Part shown: positions 1 through 5,744 of the stretch, piece after piece | Numbering within the stretch: the stretch's first letter is position 1 | Layout of the letters: each line of letters starts with the position of its first letter | DNA from: SHZI01 sp964417725 | Lineage (GTDB): Bacteria; Pseudomonadota; Gammaproteobacteria; Steroidobacterales; GCA-2729495 | NCBI GenBank assembly: GCA_964417725.1 | Contig: CAYQIV010000041.1 | Location: 1 to 10,893 of the forward strand | Length of the DNA stretch: 10,893 nt | Direction: 5' to 3' | Translations under genes and position numbers: made by a program | Notes under the pieces: model-generated | The model's database searches: none | Told to the model about the DNA's origin: nothing | What the model saw: the letters and a program-made list of their open reading frames with translations, nothing else

Positions 1-1
1 G

Positions 2-169
2 CCCGAAATCGGCCGCTTTCTCGGCCAGAGCCGTCTCTATTCTCCGTTTGGCCTGCGGGTAGGCGCAGTTCTGTCTCTCGCAAAATCAACAACTTACGCG
101 CGGCGGTTCATCGTCAACCAAGGCGATCGGTCACCAGTGCAACTAGACAGCGTGCGTCACTTGTACTAA
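2..169 (+). CDS. Possible C-terminal end of an unidentified protein (partial)
   Basis: An open frame runs from the window edge (first full codon at base 2) to a TAA at 167-169, giving 55 residues that end in ...VQLDSVRHLY. The peptide has a reasonably protein-like mixture of residues, including the stretch GRFLGQSRLYSPFGLRVG, but I do not recognise a family. Frame 1 is also open here, to a TAA at 187-189, and GC bias at third codon positions is weaker than in the neighbouring genes, so this may be non-coding DNA. If it is real, the upstream gene ends 36 bp before the antitoxin start. Confidence 0.25.
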   Translation, partial: PEIGRFLGQSRLYSPFGLRVGAVLSLAKSTTYARRFIVNQGDRSPVQLDSVRHLY

Positions 170-205
170 CATTGCGCCAATTGATCTAACAAGAGAGGTG
201 CTGCC

Positions 206-499
206 ATGACTGCTGTCGCATCGTCGCCTTCCGCCCGCTCGGCCCGACTTGGGCTGCGCGCCACCCCCGAACAGGAGGTGGTGCTGCGCCGTGCCGCCGA
301 GGTGGCCCACAAGTCGCTGACCGACTTCATCCTCGACAGCGCGTGCCTGGCCGCCGAGCAGACCCTGCTGGACCAACGATTGTTCATGGTCTCGGGTAGC
401 CAGTACCAGGCCCTGATGGATCTGCTGGATCGCCCCGAACAGGCCAACGAGGGTTTGCGCGACCTGTTTGCCCGTAAGGCGCCCTGGGACACGAAGTGA
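206..499 (+). CDS. DUF1778 family type II antitoxin (TacA-like)
   Basis: This 97-residue protein is a probable TacA-type antitoxin. In the family it neutralises a GNAT acetyltransferase toxin with its C-terminal tail and represses its own operon through an N-terminal ribbon-helix-helix. The sequence shows the DUF1778 pattern: a short basic strand (ARLGLRATPEQEVVLRRAAE, residues 14-33), then the helix around KSLTDFILDSACLAAEQ (about 37-53), then a tail ending FARKAPWDTK that would wrap the toxin. Length is normal for the family. The ATG at 206 has a purine-rich Shine-Dalgarno (AAGAGAGG, 191-198) at good spacing. The last codons overlap the downstream GNAT gene by 4 bases (GTGA), the usual coupling for such pairs. 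Operator sites for autorepression would be expected between 100 and 205, but I see no convincing palindrome there. Family assignment rests on recalled sequence pattern. Confidence 0.9.
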   Translation: MTAVASSPSARSARLGLRATPEQEVVLRRAAEVAHKSLTDFILDSACLAAEQTLLDQRLFMVSGSQYQALMDLLDRPEQANEGLRDLFARKAPWDTK

Positions 500-996
500 C
501 GTTGCGCGCACCGGAGCCGCTGGCCGCGCAGCATCGGCTGGAAGGTTTTGATTGCGGCAAGCCCGCGTTGAATGACTGGCTGTTGCGCCACGCCCGCCAG
601 GCGCAGGGCAGCGGCTCGGCCAAGACCTTTGTCGTTGCCGAGGACGATGGCCGCGTGGCGGGCTACTTCAGTCTGACCGTGGGACAAGTCGACACGCTGG
701 AGGCGCCGGAGCGCATTCGCAAGGGGATGGGGCAGTACCCATTGCCAGTGGTGATTCTGGCGAGGCTTGCTGTCTCGGTAGCAGATCAGGGGCGAGGCAT
801 CGGCTTTGGCCTGCTGCAGGACGCGATTCGCCGCACGATGCTGATTGCCGAGCAGGCCGGCATCCGTGCCATGCTGACCCACCCCATCGATGAAGAAGCG
901 GCGAGGTTCTACACCCGGTTCGGGTTCGTCGCGTCACCGCTGCGCGAACAGCAATTGCTGCTGCTCTTGAAGGACGCCCGTCGCTGGGTCCGCTGA
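496..996 (+). CDS. GNAT acetyltransferase toxin (TacT-like)
   Basis: This 166-residue GNAT-fold protein is the likely toxin partner of the DUF1778 protein. Known TacT-type toxins acetylate the amino group of aminoacyl groups on charged tRNAs, using acetyl-CoA, and so halt translation. Visible features: an N-terminal strand with GFDCGKPALNDWL (17-29), typical of the TacT/AtaT group; central strands ending ILARLAVSV; the acetyl-CoA pyrophosphate loop QGRGIG (98-103); and FYTRFGF (138-144), where Tyr139 corresponds to the catalytic tyrosine of the family. It appears full length and intact. The start is a GTG at 496 overlapping the antitoxin stop, so translation is coupled, which keeps toxin below antitoxin. 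Target specificity (which tRNA) cannot be read from the sequence. Confidence 0.9.
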   Translation: MTLRAPEPLAAQHRLEGFDCGKPALNDWLLRHARQAQGSGSAKTFVVAEDDGRVAGYFSLTVGQVDTLEAPERIRKGMGQYPLPVVILARLAVSVADQGRGIGFGLLQDAIRRTMLIAEQAGIRAMLTHPIDEEAARFYTRFGFVASPLREQQLLLLLKDARRWVR

Positions 997-999
997 ACT

Positions 1000-1227
1000 A
1001 TGACCATCGAATCACTGCCCACTTTCACCAAGCCAGCCCGCCAGCGCTGGGAGTCCATCCCTGCCGACATCCGCCAGCGACTGCTGTCCAACGTCTGGTG
1101 TGGCCAGTGCAGTCACGAAACCACGATCACCAATTTCAGCGGCACCATCAAGGGTGGCGACTTGCTGCTGGTGGGCAATTGCGCCGAATGCCACGGTGAT
1201 GTGGCACGGGTGATCGAGGGCTTGTAA
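1000..1227 (+). CDS. Small four-cysteine (zinc-ribbon-like) protein of unknown function
   Basis: This 75-residue protein starts at an ATG 3 bp after the GNAT toxin stop, so it is probably the third gene of that operon. It carries two CxxC knuckles, CGQC (34-37) and CAEC (61-64), separated by 23 residues, which suggests one bound zinc ion in a ribbon fold. The first 30 residues (ending IPADIRQRLLSNVW) are basic and helical. There is no clear Shine-Dalgarno, which fits translation by read-through coupling from the toxin gene. I do not recognise a named family. It could be a DNA- or RNA-binding accessory, or simply a passenger. It ends 5 bp before the convergent HTH gene, leaving no room for a separate terminator. 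Confidence 0.7.
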   Translation: MTIESLPTFTKPARQRWESIPADIRQRLLSNVWCGQCSHETTITNFSGTIKGGDLLLVGNCAECHGDVARVIEGL

Positions 1228-1232
1228 CCCGG

Positions 1233-1685
1233 TCAGGCATCAAACCCTGCCACCACCGCCCGCTGTGCCACCCAGTCGGTCGGCAGCGGATTGCGCTGGA
1301 ACCACAGCAGGCTCATGCACCGGGGCTGTTGGCCAGCCAAGATGGCCTGGATGATGGCAGGCTCCAGCAGCGTCAGACGCAGCAGTTCATTGACCGTCGA
1401 GTGATGAAGTCCTTCGCGCTGGGCGATTTCGCTGCCACTGCCCACCACCCCATCGTCGAGCAGTTGCTGCCAGTAGAAGGCCCGCGTCAGCGCCACCAGC
1501 AGGGGCTGGTCGATCTGGCTGGCGACCTTGCCCGGCGCGTCGAGCTGGCCGTCCGGCCGCACCACCACCTTGCTGCCGCCTCGCTTCCTGATCTTCAGCG
1601 GGATGAAGGTGGACAGTTTCACCTGCCCGCCATCCCGGCGTTCGCGGGCGATGGCTGCGCCCAGTGGCTGCACTTTGGGCTTCAT
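1233..1685 (-). CDS. Helix-turn-helix protein, ParB/KorB-like HTH, third gene of recombinase operon
   Basis: This 150-residue protein begins at an ATG (complement of 1683-1685) overlapping the recombinase stop as ATGA, so it is translationally coupled. The first 45 residues are basic (RKRGGSKVVV). A helix-turn-helix is seen at about 84-115, with SEIAQREGLHHSTVNELLRL followed by TLLEPAIIQAILAG. This resembles the HTH of ParB/KorB proteins (IA..LG.S...V...LRL..L...I...I..G). The C-terminus contains WFQRNPLPTDWVAQRAVV. It has no ParB CTPase motif and no nuclease motif. Given its position it may be a DNA-binding accessory of the recombinase, such as a directionality factor or operon repressor, but that is inference. 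An upstream in-frame start (1862) exists inside the recombinase gene; the ATGA-coupled start is preferred. Confidence 0.75.
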   Translation of the reverse strand: MKPKVQPLGAAIARERRDGGQVKLSTFIPLKIRKRGGSKVVVRPDGQLDAPGKVASQIDQPLLVALTRAFYWQQLLDDGVVGSGSEIAQREGLHHSTVNELLRLTLLEPAIIQAILAGQQPRCMSLLWFQRNPLPTDWVAQRAVVAGFDA

Positions 1686-3022
1686 ACGGTTTCCTCCATC
1701 TCCTGCAATTCCGCACCGATGGTGCCGGGCAGCAACTCTCCAGCCAGTTCCTGCCAGCCCTGATCGCGCCAGATGATTTCCAACCCGCTGTCGGCAATCA
1801 CCACGCGATCGATCAGCAATTGCGCCAGTCGGCACTGCTCCGCTGGAAACAGCTCCTGCCACAGACTGGCAAGATTCCGCATCGGCAACACGATCTGCGG
1901 TTCGGTGAGGTCAGGCCGGATGTGCTGCATTCGGTCCCACACCGATTGCACGATGTGCGGGGTCGACAGCACCGCCACGATTTGCTCGGTCACCAGTTCT
2001 TCAACTGGCACCGCAGGCAACGGCCCGTGCTGACTGGCCCATGCGCCAAAGCGCCGGTGTTTGATCGGGCTGTAGTAGCGGTAGGTCTTGCCTTTCTTCT
2101 TGGTGTAGCTGGGTACCAGCCGTTCGCCATCAGACGTGAACAGCAGGCCTCGCAGCAGCACCGGTTCGCTCTGGCGGTCGTTGGTTTCGCGCCGCCGTTC
2201 GATGCCATCGGTGGCGATCAATGCGTGCGCAGCGTCCCACTGCGCCTGGCTGATGATGGCCTGGTGCTGGCCAGGGAAGCTTTGCCCTTTGTGGACGATC
2301 TCGCCCAGGTACATCCGGTTGTGCAGCATCTTGTAGAGGGTCTGCTTGGTGAAGGGTTTGCCGCCCTTGGTGACCACGCCTTGCGCGCCGTAGGCCTTGG
2401 CCATCAGCGTGGCCGAGCGCACTGTTACGAAGTCATCGAAGATGCGGCGCACCAAAGCAGCCTCAGTTTCATTGATCACCAGCAGTCGGTCGCGCACGTC
2501 GTACCCCAGCGGCAACGGCCCACCCATCCACATGCCCTTGGCCTTGCTGGCGGCGATCTTGTCGCGGATGCGCTCACCCGTCACTTCCCGCTCGAACTGC
2601 GCAAACGACAGCAGCACGTTGAGCATCAACCGCCCCATCGAAGTGGCCGAGTTGATCTGCTGGGTGACGGCGCTGAAGCTGACGCGATGGCGGTCAAACA
2701 CATCCACCATTCGCGCGAAATCCGCCAGCGAGCGGGATAGCCGGTCGATTTTGTAAACGACCACGATGTCGACCTTGCCCATCTGGATGTCTGCCATCAG
2801 GCGGCGCAGTGCGGGTCGATCCATGTTGCCGCCGGAGAAACCGCCATCGTCGTAATCATCGGCCACGGCGATCCAGCCCTCGTGGCTCTGGCTCTTGATG
2901 AAAGCGTGCCCGGCTTCCTTCTGCGCGTCGATGGAGTTGAAGGACTGGTCCAGCCGTTCGTCGCTGGAAACACGGCAATACACCGCGCACCGTTTGGGCG
3001 GCACAAGCAACGGGGCGTTCAT
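1682..3022 (-). CDS. Large serine recombinase (resolvase/invertase catalytic domain plus recombinase domain)
   Basis: This 446-residue site-specific recombinase is probably the integrase/excisionase enzyme of the element. The N-terminal resolvase domain (about 11-155) has the strand YCRVSS with probable nucleophile Ser19, DGGFSGGNMDRPALRRLM (59-76), the motif KIDRLSRS (91-98) with conserved arginines, and the long helix GRLMLNVLLSFAQFERE (130-146). The Pfam-type recombinase domain follows (about 170-270), with GPLPLGY and FTKQTLYKMLHNRMYLGEI. Unlike many large serine recombinases, the zinc-ribbon cysteines are absent: the corresponding stretch reads LLRGLLFTSDGERLVPSY, with no CxxC. The reading frame is intact. 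The ATG (3022) overlaps the DUF2924 stop and its own stop overlaps the HTH gene, both as ATGA. Attachment sites are not identified in this window. Confidence 0.93.
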   Translation of the reverse strand: MNAPLLVPPKRCAVYCRVSSDERLDQSFNSIDAQKEAGHAFIKSQSHEGWIAVADDYDDGGFSGGNMDRPALRRLMADIQMGKVDIVVVYKIDRLSRSLADFARMVDVFDRHRVSFSAVTQQINSATSMGRLMLNVLLSFAQFEREVTGERIRDKIAASKAKGMWMGGPLPLGYDVRDRLLVINETEAALVRRIFDDFVTVRSATLMAKAYGAQGVVTKGGKPFTKQTLYKMLHNRMYLGEIVHKGQSFPGQHQAIISQAQWDAAHALIATDGIERRRETNDRQSEPVLLRGLLFTSDGERLVPSYTKKKGKTYRYYSPIKHRRFGAWASQHGPLPAVPVEELVTEQIVAVLSTPHIVQSVWDRMQHIRPDLTEPQIVLPMRNLASLWQELFPAEQCRLAQLLIDRVVIADSGLEIIWRDQGWQELAGELLPGTIGAELQEMEETV

Positions 3023-3480
3023 TGACCATCCCCCTTTCCATCGCGCAGCCCAAAGAACTTCGGCCCATTCCAGCGCGTGCCCGTGATGTGGCGTGCCGCC
3101 GCCGACAGGCTCTTGAACACCTGCCCGTTGAGTTCGTACAGACCATCTGGCGTGACCGTCACACGATGCTGGCGCTCATCCCATTCCCGGATCAGTGTGG
3201 TGCCGGGCATCAGCAGGGTCTGCGCGTTGCGCCCCGCAGCTGACTTGATCTTGGAATGCTTGGCCCCGGCCTCGACCAGCATCTTGCGGATGTTGGTGGG
3301 CATTGCGCCATAGGCCAGCTCCTGGATGCGGTAGGCCAGACGCGATTCGACGTAATTGCGGTTGCGGTGGCTGGGTCGCCGTGGAAAGTGCTGATCCCAC
3401 AGCGCCCAGAGGTCTGCCATCGGCAGGGACGGCAGCGCGGCCAATTGGGCCGAGATGCTGCCGTTGGGAGTGTCCGTCAT
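3019..3480 (-). CDS. DUF2924 domain protein, first gene of recombinase operon
   Basis: This 153-residue protein matches the DUF2924 pattern: SLPMADLWALWDQHF near residue 20, RNYVESRLAYRIQELAYG (about 41-58), then the C-terminal signature PGTTLIREWDERQHRVTV, LNGQVFKSLSAAARHITGT and WNGPKFFGL. The family is commonly encoded directly upstream of serine recombinases in proteobacterial mobile elements, and its molecular role is not established to my knowledge. Here its stop overlaps the recombinase ATG by 4 bases, so the two are made together. The ATG at 3480 is followed by MTDTPNGSIS; the upstream bases (complement of about 3483-3492, reading CAGGAGCATTTGAA on the coding strand) provide an AGGAG Shine-Dalgarno. 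A DNA-binding or recombinase-accessory role is plausible but not shown. Confidence 0.9.
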   Translation of the reverse strand: MTDTPNGSISAQLAALPSLPMADLWALWDQHFPRRPSHRNRNYVESRLAYRIQELAYGAMPTNIRKMLVEAGAKHSKIKSAAGRNAQTLLMPGTTLIREWDERQHRVTVTPDGLYELNGQVFKSLSAAARHITGTRWNGPKFFGLRDGKGDGQ

Positions 3481-3560
3481 TTCAAATGCTCCTGTGGTTG
3501 AGACAGGTCCATGAACGCGCTGTGGCGGGCAGAAGCCAAGTCAAACCACGCTCTTTCGAT

Positions 3561-3592
3561 CGGGTGGTAACCGGTAACCTCGGGTGGTAACC
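3561..3592. repeat. Clustered GGTAACC repeats (possible operator or recombinase sites)
   Basis: The 7-mer GGTAACC occurs three times, at 3566-3572, 3573-3579 and 3586-3592. The longer unit CGGGTGGTAAC occurs twice, at 3561-3571 and 3581-3591, exactly 20 bp apart, or about two helical turns. GGTAACC is itself nearly palindromic (GGTNACC). The cluster lies about 85-110 bp upstream of the DUF2924 start. Repeats phased on the helix like this are typical of protein binding sites; the HTH protein or the recombinase are candidate ligands, by inference only. Confidence 0.55.
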
Positions 3593-3630
3593 CGGTTTCA
3601 GGTTCTGTCGCTGACGGGGCAGCGCGCCCG

Positions 3631-3665
3631 CGCCCCCCGTATGGGTTTCTCTGAAGGAAGGACCC
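3631..3665 (-). repeat. Bipartite dispersed repeat, copy A
   Basis: Read on the minus strand, this copy has GGGTCCTTCCT (complement of 3655-3665), 12 variable bases, then ATACGGGGGGCG (complement of 3631-3642). The same two blocks with the same 12-base gap occur on the plus strand at 8161-8195. Just before the first block both copies also share GG(C/T)GAAA. Weaker similarity continues downstream for about 45 bases, and each copy is then followed by short GGTT-type repeats. Confidence 0.6.
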
Positions 3666-3668
3666 ATT

Positions 3669-4064
3669 TCACCGGCGGCGTGTTCGTTGCCGCTGCCATG
3701 GGTATTTGCGTTGCCGTCTGCGCCACCAACGCTCCAGTCGAAAGGTCAAGCGCAAGGCGGCCAGCAGCCAGCGCTCCCACCACACCCGCACCCGACGGCG
3801 CAGTACCGGGCGGCGCAGCCTCCGCACCGGCGCAAAGGCATCACGCCCTGCCGTCGTCCACGTCGGTGCGTCTGGTGCCGTGTTGTCCGTCCATGGCGTG
3901 ATGGGGCGTGCGTCAGCGGCATGCGCGGCCAGTGGCAATGACTGCTGCCGGACTGGCAGGCGCTCCAGCCCCTCTGGCCCGGGTGGTGGGCGCGGCGACA
4001 GCGGCCCGAAGCGATCCGGCAAGCGCGGGCGGGAAGGCTGGATTTCCATGGCGGCACCCCTCAC
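3669..4064 (-). CDS. Hypothetical protein with arginine/tryptophan-rich C-terminus
   Basis: This is a 131-residue open frame starting at a GTG (4064) that overlaps the stop of the upstream gene as GTGA; an internal ATG at 4049 is an alternative. The N-terminal half is proline-rich (RPRLPDRFGPLSPRPPPGPE). The C-terminal 50 residues are very basic and amphipathic, with clustered Trp and Arg (RVWWERWLLAALRL, then RLERWWRRRQRKYPW). That tail could bind nucleic acid or associate with membrane. I recognise no family. Overlapping plus-strand frames are equally long, but they are Arg/Ser-rich and look like shadows. Support for this one is the coupled start and strong GC bias at third codon positions. 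It may still be a spurious frame. Confidence 0.45.
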   Translation of the reverse strand: MRGAAMEIQPSRPRLPDRFGPLSPRPPPGPEGLERLPVRQQSLPLAAHAADARPITPWTDNTAPDAPTWTTAGRDAFAPVRRLRRPVLRRRVRVWWERWLLAALRLTFRLERWWRRRQRKYPWQRQRTRRR

Positions 4065-4948
4065 ACATCCACGCGCACGACGGTCGACAGGCCGTGGCCG
4101 GGGTCGAGGTGTTTCTTCGGCGGATTGGGATCGGGGGCGTAGATGCGGCGCACGTCGTCGATGGCCTTGGCGTGATAGACCTTGATCCCGCTGCTATCGA
4201 AACCCACTTTGCGAAGCTCTCTGTCAAACTCCCGCAGCAGTTCATCATCGAGCGATGAAAACGCTTGGTTGAGGGTTTTGATCTCGTCTAGCGTGATGCC
4301 CTCAATCAGCGTGGGCAGCAATTCTCCGGCGTTGGTGGAGCCAATCAATTCCAGTGTTGGCCAGTTGCGGTATTCCCCGGTGACGCTGTATTGAGGCAGC
4401 CGAATCCGGCTGAGCAGGACCGCTTCCACGGTTTGCATTTCCCGCCACGCCTGCACGAAGACCTTTGCTGCGTCGAACATGCGCCGGGCGCTGGGGGCAA
4501 ATATCCGCTCTGCCTCCCGCTCGACAGAGATCTGGTCGTATTCATCCTCCATCTGCCCGGCCAGCTCGTTGAGGTACTGCTCCAGCGCCTTGATGCGGAT
4601 CGGCGCTTCCAGCACCTGCTGCGTGGCCTTCACGCGGGCGACTTGTTCCTGTGCCAGTGCCTGTTGGTGCTCCTGATCAAACCGGGCCAGTGCGTCCGTG
4701 TCGCCCAAGGCCACCAGCACCTCGCGCTGGATGGTCAGCGTCATCTCCGGCTCGGCGGGTTTGTCCCAGCCACAGGTGATGCGGTTGGCCGCGACCAATG
4801 CGGCAATGGCCTGGTCGTACTGGGCGTTTTGTTGGCGCAGGCGGGCAAACATCGCAGTCACGGCACTGACATCCCCGATTTCATTCAAAGGGGATTCGGC
4901 ATTGGCTATGGCGTCGGTGGATTTTTTGCTGCGACGGATCAGATTCAC
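4061..4948 (-). CDS. Hypothetical protein, largely helical, probable coiled coil
   Basis: This 295-residue protein is of unknown function. It starts at a GTG (4948) with a good AGGAG Shine-Dalgarno 6 bp upstream (CAGGAGCTCACC on the coding strand). The N-terminus is basic (MNLIRRSKKS), without a signal peptide or membrane helix. Residues about 35-150 are rich in Gln, Ala, Glu and Leu (for example FDQEHQQALAQEQVARVKAT) and are probably coiled coil. The middle (around 165-230) is more globular, with the stretches LSRIRLPQYSVTGEYRNWPT and STNAGELLPTLIEGITLDEI. The C-terminal tail carries PDPNPPKKHLDPGHG. No catalytic motif is visible. It is first in a two-gene run with the Arg-rich protein and is divergent from the HTH-primase operon. 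It may belong to the mobile element's core, but that is only positional inference. Confidence 0.75.
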   Translation of the reverse strand: MNLIRRSKKSTDAIANAESPLNEIGDVSAVTAMFARLRQQNAQYDQAIAALVAANRITCGWDKPAEPEMTLTIQREVLVALGDTDALARFDQEHQQALAQEQVARVKATQQVLEAPIRIKALEQYLNELAGQMEDEYDQISVEREAERIFAPSARRMFDAAKVFVQAWREMQTVEAVLLSRIRLPQYSVTGEYRNWPTLELIGSTNAGELLPTLIEGITLDEIKTLNQAFSSLDDELLREFDRELRKVGFDSSGIKVYHAKAIDDVRRIYAPDPNPPKKHLDPGHGLSTVVRVDV

Positions 4949-5277
4949 GGTGAGCTCCTGTCGAAAATAGAGAACGGTTCAGACAGGTGTAATGGTCCGC
5001 GTGGAGACAGTTCAGGTCGATCAGGGCGCAGCGGGTGGCTGAGGGTTTGCGGGCACGATTCAGCCTTGGTCGTCCTCGATATCCGGGGCACTGTTGTAAA
5101 AAAACCCTGAAGCAGATAGCAATTTAGAGTAACGCTTGGGGGCTATTGGTGCCCGTTTCGCACAAAAGCGAATTTTGGCCATTTGCCTTCGGAAATCAGC
5201 AGGCGAAGAATCTCCTCATTGCGGGCGCACATCCCTCTCGACGGGACAGCGTCCCCCACCGACGACAGGAGATTCCG
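4949..5277. promoter_or_regulatory. Divergent intergenic region (329 bp)
   Basis: This region separates the minus-strand coiled-coil gene from the plus-strand HTH-primase operon and should contain both promoters. It is more AT-rich than its surroundings between about 5090 and 5215, including an A7 run near 5098-5104. Small inverted repeats are visible: GGGAC(agc)GTCCC at 5243-5255, 22 bp before the HTH-gene ATG, and TTCGC(n6)GCGAA at 5157-5172. The former could be an operator or leader hairpin. I see no strong consensus promoter and no gene. Confidence 0.4.
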
Positions 5278-5502
5278 ATGCAACACACGCTGCCCGAACT
5301 GATCACCCCGCGCACGCTGGCGGCCCGCTGGGGCCTTTCCGAAAAAACCCTCGAGCGCTGGCGCATGACCGGCAATGGCCCGACGTTTCTCAAGCTCGGC
5401 AGCCGGGTGCTGTACCGCATGGACGATGTGTCGGCACACGAGGCACAGCGCACCCGCCGTTGCACCGCAGGCCAGTCCATCAGCGAGGGGATCTGGCAAT
5501 GA
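5278..5502 (+). CDS. Excisionase/AlpA-like helix-turn-helix protein (HTH_17 type)
   Basis: This 74-residue DNA-binding protein has a MerR-like winged helix-turn-helix of the HTH_17/excisionase class. It shows LITPRTLAARWGLSEKTLER (residues 8-27), then the typical wing GNGPTFLKLGSRVLYRMDDV (about 32-51). Such small proteins act as recombination directionality factors or as regulators of element genes; which applies here cannot be told. The start is the ATG at 5278, chosen because it has AGGAG at 5267-5271 and begins right at the conserved domain; a longer in-frame start at 5146 would add a peptide unlike the family. The stop overlaps the next gene's ATG as ATGA, so it leads a three-gene coupled operon with the primase-helicase. 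Confidence 0.85.
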   Translation: MQHTLPELITPRTLAARWGLSEKTLERWRMTGNGPTFLKLGSRVLYRMDDVSAHEAQRTRRCTAGQSISEGIWQ

Positions 5503-5744
5503 ACCGCGCCCAACGCCGTCAGCGCGACAACCTCACCCGGCAACTGCGTGCCCACATTGCACAACACGGCATAGAGGCCATGCTCGACAAAATGTTCGGC
5601 CCGGGCAGCTGGCGGTACGACGCCCGCGAACAGCTGTGGATCGTGCCTGATGCCAAGGACCCCGGCCCCGGTCGCGCCTACTACTGCGTGCGCGCCAATG
5701 GCGACTGGTTCAAGGCCCGTCTGGGTGCGGAGCACACGCAATGA
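5499..5744 (+). CDS. Hypothetical protein, 81 residues
   Basis: This is a small protein of unknown function between the HTH gene and the primase, joined to both by ATGA overlaps. The N-terminus is basic and helical (MNRAQRRQRDNLTRQLRAH). The middle, GPGSWRYDAREQLWIVPDA (about 34-52), and the C-terminal part with AYYCVRANGDWFKARLG look like a small alpha/beta fold. No metal-binding or catalytic motif is evident. Its tight coupling to the primase suggests a role in replication of the element or its control, by position only. Confidence 0.75.
   Translation: MNRAQRRQRDNLTRQLRAHIAQHGIEAMLDKMFGPGSWRYDAREQLWIVPDAKDPGPGRAYYCVRANGDWFKARLGAEHTQ

Larger units (their letters stand above)
3481..3668 (-). 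promoter_or_regulatory. Leader/regulatory region of the DUF2924-recombinase operon
   Basis: This 188-bp stretch lies between the Arg-rich gene and the DUF2924 start and probably holds the operon's promoter. It contains the GGTAACC repeats (3566-3592) and one copy of the bipartite repeat (3631-3665), both described separately. A 33-codon frame runs on the minus strand from an ATG at 3699 to a stop at 3598, but I do not treat it as a gene. I do not see a convincing pair of -35 and -10 boxes. Confidence 0.4.

Noticed and set aside
1664..2740. Long plus-strand open frame (358 codons) opposite the recombinase gene.
   Set aside because: It is antisense to an intact serine recombinase with all catalytic motifs, and its peptide is His/Arg/Gln-rich with no recognisable domain. 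It is a shadow caused by GC codon bias.
3706..4185. Plus-strand open frames of 105-159 codons across 3584-4258.
   Set aside because: They are Arg/Ser/Ala-rich, low-complexity peptides overlapping the start of the coiled-coil gene, with no ribosome site; the minus-strand frame coupled by GTGA is the better candidate.
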